Shown one piece after another: positions 1-11,707 of a stretch of DNA of 64,000 nt. Source of the DNA: Closterium sp. NIES-65 (Eukaryota; Streptophyta; Zygnematophyceae; Desmidiales; Closteriaceae). The stretch lies in NCBI GenBank assembly GCA_948144175.1, contig CANXME010001453.1, positions 2,046,001 to 2,110,000 on the forward strand, given 5' to 3'. The translations under genes were made by a program, and so were the position numbers. The notes beneath the pieces were generated by a model. That model was not told the DNA's origin. It did no database searches and saw nothing but the letters and a program-made list of their open reading frames with translations. Each line of letters opens with the position of its first letter. The stretch's first letter is position 1.

Positions 1-129
1 GATGTGAATTCAGGTTCGAACAACAGTTTGACCTCTTTATGCTTCGTGAATTCAGATTCGTGAATTTTGCTAGTCAACAACTCTGCACTTGTGTGATTCT
101 GAATTCTGGACGGGACTCGAATTTGAGCA

Positions 130-880
130 TGAACGTGTGCACGTCCAAGCGAACAGGTGCACGTCCAAGCGAACAGGTGCACGTCCAAGCGAACAGGTGC
201 GCGTCCAAGCGAACAGGTGCACGTCCAAGCGAACAGGTGCACGTCCAAGCGAACAGGTGCACGTCCAAGCGAACAGGTGCACGTCCAAGCGAACAGGTGC
301 GCGTCCAAGCGAACAGGTGCACGTCCAAGCGAACAGGTGCACGTCCAAGCGAACAGGTGCACGTCCAAGCGAACAGGTGTACGTTCAAGCGAACAGGTGC
401 ACGTCCAAGCGAACAGGTGCGCGTCCAAGCGAACAGGTGCACGTCCAAGCGAACAGGTGCACGTCCAAGCGAACAGGTGTACGTTCAAGCGAACAGGTGC
501 ACGTCCAAGCGACAGGTCCAAGCGAACAGGTGCACGTCCAAGCGAACAGGTGCACGTCCAAGCGAACAGGTGCACGTCCAAGCGAACAGGTGCACGTCCA
601 AGCGAACAGGTGCACGTCCAAGCGAACAGGTGCACGTCCAAGCGAACAGGTGCACGTCCAAGCGAACAGGTGCACGTCCAAGCGAACAGGTGCACGTCCA
701 AGCGAACAGGTGCACGTCCAAGCGAACAGGTGCACGTCCAAGCAAACAGGTGCACGTCCAAGCGAACAGGTGCACGTCCAAGCGAACAGGTGCACGTCCA
801 AGCAAACAGGTGCACGTCCAAGCGAACAGGTGCACGTCCAAGCGAACAGGTGTACGTCCAAGCGAACAGGTGTACTTAAC
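130..880. repeat. 20-bp tandem satellite array
   Basis: About 37 head-to-tail copies of a 20-bp unit (core tgcacgtccaagcgaacagg). Variants are a few C/T and G/A changes and one copy with a partial deletion near 510. Open frames run through it on both strands only because the unit lacks stops, and their products are pure repeat, so it is not coding. It lies to the left of the last visible ORC1 exon, either in a long intron of that gene or past a breakpoint. Confidence 0.95.
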
Positions 881-1117
881 AAGTACAGCCCTTACACGGG
901 ATAACCTACCAGGCCTAGTCGCGGCTCGTCAAACATCGAATCTCGATAGTCGACCCTCTATGTAGTGTTGTGATGTGCTGGAAATTGGCACCCGCGACTC
1001 GAACCTCTATGTAGTACTGTGAATGAGTTAGTCAAGTGCACGTTTGAACCAAAAAGGGGTGAAAACCGACTAAAAAGACAAACTTTGGGATGTGCGCCGA
1101 ATCACACACGCCCTTAC
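881..1117. other. Unique spacer between satellite and ORC1 exon 3
   Basis: No gene recognised. On the minus strand the sequence begins with a good splice donor (GTAAGG, 1112-1117) immediately after ORC1 exon 3, so this is most simply the start of an ORC1 intron. A sentence-like duplication of the words 'tcgaacctctatgtagt' type sequence occurs around 950-1020. No acceptor or further ORC1 exon is visible to the left. Confidence 0.5.
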
Positions 1118-4100
1118 AGAGAAGAAGGCAGTGGGGGCGGGCAGGCGCAGGGCGTTGATGTGGACGAACTGGAAAGGCGGCAGCCGCCCGACCCTGCTGC
1201 TCCTCCTCGCCTGCCTCATCACCTCCACCACCACTGCTGTCTTGCCCGTGCCCGGTACTCCACTGATGTACAAACACCGTGAGTTCACCTGCTGCTTTCC
1301 TGCCCCCTCCTCCTGCTGTTCCCCGTCCTCGCGACCCTCCTGCAGCCCCTTCTGCTGCCCTTCCTGCGGCTTCTCTCCCTCTGCCTCTTGCTCATCCCTC
1401 ACCTCCTCCTGTTTTCTCCGCCTTCCACTCGCTCTCCCTCTCCCTCTCCCCCTCCCCCTCTCCTTCCCTCGCCCGCCTCCCTTCCCTCCCACACCCATGC
1501 CCTCCTTGTTCCCCTTCTCTTGCTCTGTGCCCGCTACTCCGCCTCCTGCCCTTTTCCCGCCATCTTCCCCGAAAGCGCCTCCCCCAAGATTAATTTCCCC
1601 AGATCCACCTCCCCCAGATCCACCTCCCCCAGATCCGCCCCCAACCACTCTCGCCACAAACCCCTCCACCTCCTGCTGCTCCTTCTCGCGGCACGGCAGG
1701 CACGGCGGCACACGGGACAGCTGCAGCGCCCTCTTCGCCCTCCGCACCGCCGCCAACCCGCCTACCGTCCTCCCCCTCTGCTCACCATCCTTCCTCACAT
1801 AGCTCTCTGACTCATCCCTCTCCCCATCCTCCTCCTCGCCCTCCTCATCCCCCTCCCCGTCGCTTTCCCCATCCCCCTCATCCCACGTATCATCTCTCTC
1901 ATCCTCTCTCTCTCCCACCAGCATCGCAGAATGCCCTCCGGCGCTCCTCCGATCACTATGGAACACGGAAAAGAGCCCATGGTCCCCGTCCCCTTGTGAA
2001 AATTTAAAGCCATTTTCCTGGCCCAGCCGTTGCCGCTTCTTCTGCTTGGAAGCCTGCGAGTGTATTGAGAAGCCATCACACCCACCCAGGTCCACGCAAC
2101 GCAAACAGGATTCAATGTTAGTTGGCTCAAGATAACAGCGAAAGAGAACAGCAAACCTAAAGTTCCTCAGGCAAGCACAGCACTAGGACTTCTCTCCTAG
2201 TGATCCATGGGCTCCTTTCTGTGTTCCATGGTGATCAGAGGTGCATGGACCACGAGCTCATGTTCCTCCTTAGTAAAAACACAAGACACAAGAGAATTAG
2301 GAAGGATTTGCGAGTGACTGTAGGTAGGTGAGGTGAATACCGGATGAGTGTGTAGGTTGGAGGCAGCTTGCTGCTGCACTTTCCATGGCTAAATACAAAA
2401 GCTGAGTAATAGAGTCAAACGTCGACTCAAGTTGAACTGCTTTTGAGAGTTCTCAAAAGCAGAGTGCGTGGATTCGACTGGACGCCTTTGAGCCGACTCA
2501 AAAGTCATCCCGGCGTGTACGGGATAAACTCACCTCTAATACCCGTCTCAAAGCTCTAAACCGTGACTCCAACAGTTTGAGACACCAACAAATAGATATT
2601 CCTTTCTCCCACGACACACACCTTATGTCTGCTGCCCTTCCTCGTTCTCTTTCTCAACCTCCTCCCTCCCTCCACTCCCCAATCCTCCTCTTCCTCCTCG
2701 TCCTCCTCTTCCTCCTCTTCATCCTCCTCGGTCTCTAGGCTAAGATTATCGCTGTCATCGTCACTAGAATCAGTCAGCCCTATACTACTGTCACTCTCAC
2801 CAGAATCACTACCATCACTCCCGCCACTCCCTTCCCCATCCTCCCCACTCCCACGCAAACCCTTTCGACTCCCCTCATCCCTCTCCCCTCTCCTCCTCTT
2901 CCCTCCCCCATCGCCTCCACACCCCTGCGCGCCCGTTCCGCCCCCACCTCCCCCTGCCATCCCCCTCATCTCCCCCACCCCCCTCATCTCCCCCACCCCC
3001 CCCATCCCCCCCATCCCCCCCATGGCTCCCGCTCCCCCCGACCCGTGCATGGGCGCGGGCAGGCGTTTGAAGGTGAGGGAGCGCGAGTGGTAGGCCATGC
3101 GGCAGAGGAACACGTCGTCTCCCGCGTGCGCTGCCGCTGCGAAGAGCGGCTCTGGGAGCACCTGGCAGGCGCGCAGTATTGTCGCCATCTGAACTTTCAG
3201 GGAGGGGAGCGGGAATGGGAAGAGAAGGAAGCGCAGGGGAAGAGAAGAAAGCGCAGGGGAAGAGAAGGAAGCGCAGGGGAAGAGAAGGAAGCGCAGGGGA
3301 AGAGAAGGAAGCGCAGGGGAAGAGAAGGAAGCGCAGAGGAAGCCACAGCGGTTAGGCGCAGGCCATGGGTCATGGGAGGGAGAGGAGAGCAGCATTGAAA
3401 GCGAAGCAAACAGTGAAAGGGCATCTGGCAGAGGAACATGCCATCCATCCATCTCCTTCCGCAGACAGCTCCCTTTCTCGATGCGCCGCTCCTCTAGCCA
3501 AAGGCACCACCTCTCTGCCCCGCTTTGCATCCCTCCTCACTGCGTTCCGCCCCTTCTCACCTCTCCCCACCGTGCTCACCTCTATCTCCTGCGTCACATC
3601 CCCATAGAACACCTCCCTCTTCCTGTGCCGCGCCTGCCTGCCCTCCACCGTCTCCTCCGGCAACACATACCACCTCACCTTGCACCACCACCCACTCTCA
3701 CCCCCCTCCGCCTCCGCCTCCCCCTCCCCTTCCCCTTCCCCTTCCCCTTCCCCCTCCTCGTCCCCTTTCTTCCCCCCCACTCCCTCCTCCTTCTCATCCC
3801 TCCGGCTACCGCGTTCCTTTGATTCATCCACGTGCCAGATCCTCTCGATTCGACCAATCGCAATCTCCCCATCGAACACTCGCTCCCGCGCCGTTCGCCG
3901 CCTCTTCTGCTTCTCCCCCCCCTCCCCCGCCTTCCCCCCTTTCCCCACATTCCCCACCGTCCCCGCCTTCCCCGCTTTCTCCGACTTTCCCCTTTTGCTT
4001 CCGCTCCCCCCTCCCCCCGCTCCTCCGGCACAAGCCGGGCAGAACCAATCGCCTTCTGGAATCTCCACAAGGGGCGGCTCGAGGCAGCCGAGGTGGAAAC

Positions 4101-4488
4101 CACCAAGGCAGCCGTCGCACTCCACCATCACCTCCCCCTCCCCCTCCCCCTCCCCCTCCCCCTCCCCCTCCCCCTCCCCCTCCCCCTCCCCCTCCCCCTC
4201 CCCCTCCCCCTCCCCCTCCCCCTCCCCCTCCCCATCCTCGTGCCTCTCCCCTTCTCCCGCACCATCAACTTTCCCGCAGATCTCGCATGCCTCTTCGCTC
4301 GCATAAGATTCGTCTGAATCCGAGCTGTCGGCAGCGTCCTCGGGGGCTCCATCGGACAAATCGCAGCCGTTGATCTTGACGTAGACGCAATCGCCGATGG
4401 AGAATTCGTGGCCGTCTAAGTGGACGCGATCGACGTGGTGCCGCTTGGAAGGAGCACGGCTTCTAGTAGGACGGGAACGAGGAGCCAT
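1118..4488 (-). CDS. ORC1: Origin recognition complex subunit 1, 5' three exons (partial)
   Basis: Predicted largest subunit of the nuclear origin recognition complex, an ATPase that marks replication origins and helps load CDC6/MCM. Proposed exons, all phase 0 and multiples of three: 4488-3580, 3188-2622 and 2053-1118 (303, 189 and 312 codons), with GT donors at 3579 and 2621 and AG acceptors before 3188 and 2053. Exon 1 carries the start of a BAH domain (GDCVYVK), a PHD finger (CEIC, CDGC, HLGC, CPAC) and the motif [13 protein letters not shown]. Exon 2 completes BAH (GDDVFLC, then FKRL) and ends in an acidic tract. Exon 3 has the pre-AAA motif LPCREKE and the Walker A loop GVPGTGKT. Walker B, the sensors and the winged helix are not in the window. 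Start: the Met at 4488 begins [11 protein letters not shown], like plant ORC1; an upstream in-frame Met at 4665 would add a tail of unknown type. Family assignment is firm; exon edges are inferred. Confidence 0.88.
3216..3345. repeat. 20-bp tandem repeat in ORC1 intron 1
   Basis: Five to six copies of a purine-rich 20-bp unit (core gaagcgcaggggaagagaag), inside the intron between ORC1 exons 1 and 2. It is not part of the proposed coding sequence. Confidence 0.85.
4132..4236. repeat. CCCCTC hexanucleotide repeat inside ORC1 exon 1
   Basis: About 17 copies of a six-base unit, read on the minus strand as alternating Gly-Glu. It falls between the first Cys pair (CEIC) and the second Cys pair (CDGC) of the ORC1 PHD finger. 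The reading frame is preserved because the unit is a multiple of three. Confidence 0.95.
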
Positions 4489-7182
<2,694 letters not shown>

Positions 7183-7185
<3 letters not shown>

Positions 7186-7270
7186 TGGAAGGGAAGGGGA
7201 GCATGGGAAGGGGAGCATGGGAAGGGGAGCATGGGAAGGGGAGCATGGGAAGGGAAGCATGGGAAGGGAA
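7183..7270. repeat. 14-bp minisatellite
   Basis: Five to six copies of a 14-bp unit (aaggggagcatggg), directly continuing the 28-bp array. Confidence 0.9.
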
Positions 7271-7309
7271 ACGCTGAAAGTGCTGGGCAGGCATTGTAAA
7301 AGGGGAGGG

Positions 7310-7941
7310 TAAGCATGGGCATTTGACCCGACCCGGCCCGACCCGTCCCGTTGAGGGCAACCCGTTAGCTTAACGGGTCGGGTCGGGTCGGGTTAGCGGG
7401 TCGGGTTTGACTCTGTTTTGGTGACCCGACCCGACCCGCCCCGTGGGAACGGGTATTTGTGACCCGTTACCGGGTCGGTTACACCACGGGTCGGGTCGGG
7501 TCGGATCAAAATATGCTACATAGCAGCAGGGTCGGGTCGGAGCGCCAAACCCTAACCTGAAGATAATATGCAGTTTAAATAGTGCTAACATTGAAGAGTG
7601 AAGACTGTATGAGGCTCCCTAGCTGCAGCGCAGAAGTACTAGCCTTGATCTAGTCTAGCGACTAGATCAGAATGTCGAGGGAAAAAAAACCTAAAAAACC
7701 AACCGATGTTCAACCCCTACCCTAATCCGAAAACGGGTCGGGTAACCCTGTCATTTGACTGGATACGCGACCCGGACGGGACGGGTCAACCCGACCCGGC
7801 GGGTCGCAAAAACCCGTCACTAAATCACAGTGACGGGTCACGGGTCGACCCGACCCGTCCGGGTTTTCCCGAACCGACCCGGGCGGGTCGGCCTTCTCAG
7901 CATTCCTGACCCGACCCGTCCGGGTCAAATGCCCATGCTTA
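7310..7941. mobile_element. hAT-like MITE (non-autonomous inverted-repeat element)
   Basis: The element starts TAAGCATGGGCATTTGACCC and ends with the exact reverse complement of that sequence; about 21 bp of the terminal repeats are identical. Both flanks read ggggaggg (7302-7309 and 7942-7949), an 8-bp direct repeat as hAT transposases generate. The flanks are low complexity, so chance contributes. The interior is full of ACCCG/CGGGT pentamers in both orientations, typical of subterminal repeats of plant hAT MITEs. It encodes no transposase. Mobilisation by a hAT transposase elsewhere in the genome is inferred. Confidence 0.75.
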
Positions 7942-7949
7942 GGGGAGGG

Positions 7950-8507
7950 GAGGGGAGGGGAGGGGAGGGGCACACGATGTGCGACGACTCACAGTACAGG
8001 GGGAGCCTGGCTTCTATTTGTGGCCTGCTATGCTGGCGATGTCCAGTCCAGTCCAGTACACGCCGTCGCTCCCCTACACCACTTGTCCACGCCCCCCCTG
8101 AGCAGCGCTTGTAGCGGCGGCGTAGCGACCGGCTATACAAGGACGCGCGACTGGAAGGCGGGGGAGGGACATGGCATGGTAGGCAATCGCGAGGAAGGTT
8201 GAGAGAAATGGGGAGATGGGAGGTGGGAAGGAGAGATAGGGAGGCAGGCAGGGGGAATGAGAAGGCTAGAAGGAAAGGGAAAGGCAGGAAAAGGGAGATG
8301 GGGCTGGTGAAGAGGGAGACGGGGTGGCATGCAAAGGTGACGGGGAGAACTGACATGGAGATGGGGAGGCATTTACGGGAAACATTAGAAGGCAGGGAGG
8401 GGGATACACGGAGGCAGGCGGAGACGGGGAGCTTGGCAGGAGAACTGGTGTGCTTATGATAGAAAGGAAGACAGGGAGGCACGAAAGTTAGATCGCAAGG
8501 AAGAAAG
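7950..8507. other. Purine-rich spacer, no gene
   Basis: Starts with a short GGGGA run (to about 7972), followed by about 500 bp of sequence, purine-rich in the right half. The proline-rich open frames on the minus strand are composition artefacts. No recognisable gene or RNA was seen. Confidence 0.6.
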
Positions 8508-9395
8508 GGGAGGTTGGGAGGTGGGGAGGTGGGATGGGAAGATGGGGAGATGGGGAGATGGGGAGGTGGGGAGGTGGGGAGGTGGGATGGGGAGATGGGG
8601 AGATGGGGAGGTGGGGAGGTGGGGAGGTGGGGAGGCGGGGAGGTGGGGAGGTGGGGAGGCGGGGAAATGCGGAGGTGGGGAGGCGGGGAGGGGGAGGTGG
8701 GGAGGCGGGAAAGGGGAGATGGGGGGCGGGAAAGGGGAGATGGGGGGGCGGGAAAGGGGAGATGGGGGGGCGGGAAAGGGGAGATGGGGGGGCGGGAAAG
8801 GGGAGATGGGGGGGCGGGAAAGGGGAGATGGGGGGCGGGAAAGGGGAGATGGGGGGGCGGGAAAGGGGAGATGGGGGGGCGGGAAAGGGGAGATGGGGGG
8901 GCGGGAAAGGGGAGACGGGAGGGCGGGAAAGGGGAGATGGGGGGGCGGGAAAGGGGAGATGGGGGGGCGGGAAAGGGGAGATAGGGGGGCGGGAAAGGGG
9001 AGATGGGGGGGCGGGAAAGGGGAGATGGGGGGGCGGGAAAGGGGAATTGGGGGGGCGGGAAAGGGGAGATGGGGGGGCGGGAAAGGAGAGATGGGGGGCG
9101 GGAAAGAGGAGATGGGGGGGCGGGAAAGAGGAGATGGGGGGGCGGGAAAGGGGAGATGGGGGGGCGGGAAAGGGGAGATGGGGAGGCGGGAAAGGGGAGA
9201 TTGGGGGGCGGGAAAGGGGAGATGGCGGGGCAGGAAAGGGGAGATGGCGGGGCGGGAAAGGGGAGATGGGGGGGAGGGAAAGGGGAGATGGGGAGGCGGG
9301 AAAGGGGAGATGGGGAGGCGGGAAAGGGGAGATGGGTAGGCGGGAAAGGGGAGATGGGGAGGCGGGGTAGCAGTGGCAGGCAGGGGAAAAGCCGA
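8508..9395. repeat. About 22-bp G-rich minisatellite
   Basis: Around 8508-8700 a short ggggaggtg/ggggagatg unit is repeated. From 8700 to 9395 there are about 30 copies of a 22-23 bp unit (core gcgggaaaggggagatgggg). Unit length varies through the G run. The long open frames (up to about 600 codons on the minus strand) translate to Pro/Ser/Phe repeats and are not genes. Confidence 0.95.
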
Positions 9396-9479
9396 GGCTG
9401 GTAGGGGAGATCGGAAGGCGCGCAGGGGAGTTTGGGGAGGGGAAGGGGGAAGGGGAGATGGCGACGAAAGGCAAACCCT

Positions 9480-9612
9480 GTTGGGGAGGTGTGAAGGGGA
9501 GATGGGGAGGCGTGAAGGGGAGATGGGCGGACGGGAAGGGGAGATGGGCGGGCGACAAGGGGAGATGGGCGGGCGGGAAGGGGAGATGGGCGGGCGACAA
9601 GGGGAGATGGCG
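9480..9612. repeat. About 21-bp minisatellite
   Basis: Five to six copies of a unit with core ggggagatgggcgggcgg, related in sequence to the preceding array. Confidence 0.85.
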
Positions 9613-11177
9613 GCGGAAGGGGGAGCTGGTGAGGCGGCTGTCGCGATCTCACATGCGACTGCGGCGGCTGGTGAGCGAGCGGGCGCCGAATGCGATCGTG
9701 CGAAAGCACGCTAAACACCAGTGTTGGAGCGGCGAGCGCGTTCACAGTGGCGTGAGGAGGCAGTGTGGGGCGGTGTGGCGACGCGACCGGCGTCGAGGCT
9801 ACATCGGAACCTATACCTGTGTGTCAAACAGCATGCCATCCAGTGGCTTGATGTTTGATAGGCATCGCTGGGGAATTTTTCGCGATGCCTGGGATTGGCG
9901 TGTTGCATTACACACTTACAGCGTGTTACTTGCAGGTTGATTTCGACACCCCATCCGGCATCATTCCCAACCCCTGGTTTCCCTCCAAAATCAAACTCGC
10001 CATTTCCTTGCAGCGCCCAAGTACTGTACACAGCCAATTGCGGAAAAAGGTTCCGTACATTTTTTTTCTCCGGTCAAGAGTTTCGGGTTGATGCAAAACA
10101 TTTGTGAAGAAATCGAAGTGTGACTGTTCGTCATAGAGTGACTCGACATTCTTCGCGGGCGAGGCCGAACTACAGTAAAACATATTACCACATGTAACTG
10201 TTAGAGTATGCTTTGTTTTGTCGAATCGGGAATCGTGATCGGATATAAAATAGAAAACTACTCTCGGTGCTACTGATTTCTGCATTCCATAATTGGTTCA
10301 AAAAAACTGAAAACATCATTGATTAACCGTGTAAAAATTTTAATGGATATAATATGTTAATGTACATACACGGCATGACATGACAAATTGGGTAATAGTG
10401 ACGTTCAACCATGGGATTAAATACATTCCACAACTTAGCAGTAGTAACGACCAAGCATAAATCCTGCACAAAGAAAAAACAGCACTCCTGCACAATCCTG
10501 CACGGGATACGAAGCGTACATAAATCACGACCTGCAAACATACGATAAGAGAAAAGACGACCACCACAGGAGTTACTGCCAATTAACTCAGCTTGGCGTC
10601 GATTCAAAGCATCTGGGTCAGAGTCAGAAATCACGTTGTGACTAGCAACCACAAAAGGCAGCAGCCATCAATGGTGCGGAAGCGCTCGTAATACACAACC
10701 TGCAAAAAAATACACGATTAGCAAAACTCGACTAACCACAGGATGAGACGCCAATGAGATGTCATTTTTTCCCTGTGAAGTTAAGGGAAGATACACAACG
10801 CAAGTCACGAGGGGACATTAAGTACAAGGAGAAGGCAGGAAACCGTGCAGCATTGCGAGACAATTAAATAAACATCACGGTAGTGCAAAGCCTTACCTAA
10901 TAATCACGACTTCCAAATGACGGATGATTCCCTGCAACGAAGGTAGTAGCGAGTACGAGTGAGACGAAAAAAAGAGTCGAAGGTATGCACAAGGTGAGCG
11001 CGAAAAAAGAAATGTGCACTAGTCACTACGGCTGCTGCTGCGACTAGCGCTGGCGCTGGCCCTGGTGATGTCGGCAGAAACCAAGAGATCGGCGATGAAA
11101 ATGAACTGCCCTCGATAGGGAGAGCTGAAGTCTGGGGTGCGAGAAACTGGGTAGTGGTGCTCCAGGGAGGCAGCGAG
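9613..11177. other. Low-repeat spacer, no gene recognised
   Basis: Mixed-composition sequence, with an AT-rich part around 10150-10450. The short open frames on both strands show no recognisable domain and none is supported by splice signals I can chain together. It may hold a diverged host gene or an old transposon, but nothing can be asserted. Confidence 0.5.
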
Positions 11178-11368
11178 CAGAGCACTTCCCTGCTGGTGCG
11201 CCAGCGAAGCACCAACTTGTGAAGATTCTGGTTCATGCACCAGCAAAGCACCAATCAGAGCACTTCTCTGTGCAACACGGCAACGATTATGATTCGTCGC
11301 CTCGATGGCTCACCCGCCGCCACCTCTCATATCGCTAGAGAAGGATGTGCATCAGCTAGGGTGTCAAA
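11178..11368. repeat. 191-bp duplicated flank, left copy
   Basis: Almost identical to 16600-16790 (one clear substitution near 11352 versus 16774). It lies directly left of copia element A, while the second copy lies directly right of A's truncated LTR. The right copy runs uninterrupted into agcctgagc, so it represents the unoccupied insertion site. Confidence 0.93.
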
Positions 11369-11496
11369 TGTGAAACAAGGAAAACAGGAATGAAATGACT
11401 ATGGAAGGTTGGGTACAAATACAACCCTAGAAACCCTGTACCCCATATGTGCTACCCCACTATAGCCTACAGAAACTATGTCATATAAATCTGACA
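11369..11496 (-). repeat. LTR of element A (3' LTR)
   Basis: 128 bp, TGTC...TCACA on the minus strand, with the superfamily core (gtaggctatagtggggtagc-like). The adjacent host pentamer is tcaaa (11364-11368). Confidence 0.93.
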
Positions 11497-11707
11497 CACC
11501 CCCATAGGCAAAGTGGGGGAGAACAAGGGGTCACAAGACCAGTCAGGTAAAGCAAAGCAGAGCAAGCTCAGGGTGGATCACAACGTCACCACACAGTCCG
11601 AGCACAACAGCAGGGCCAGAGGCCAGTTCACATGCAGGAGTACAGACATATATATAAAACTAGACAAACAAGAGCAGACATATATATATGTAACAGTACA
11701 AGTGAAG

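Noticed and set aside
130..880. CRISPR-like array of 20-bp repeats
   Set aside because: Units are directly contiguous with no unique spacers, and the context is nuclear eukaryotic DNA. It is a simple satellite.
39..965. 308-codon open frame and several others over the 20-bp array
   Set aside because: They translate to a 20-residue periodic peptide in every register on both strands, because the unit has no stops. No start context or domain.
7925..9745. 606-codon proline-rich minus-strand frame resembling an extensin
   Set aside because: Follows the G-rich minisatellite exactly. It has no signal peptide and no SP4 glycosylation motif pattern beyond what the repeat forces.
9711..11254. Possible host gene in the 10-11 kb region
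   Set aside because: Several short frames with normal composition but no recognisable domain and no consistent chain of splice sites.
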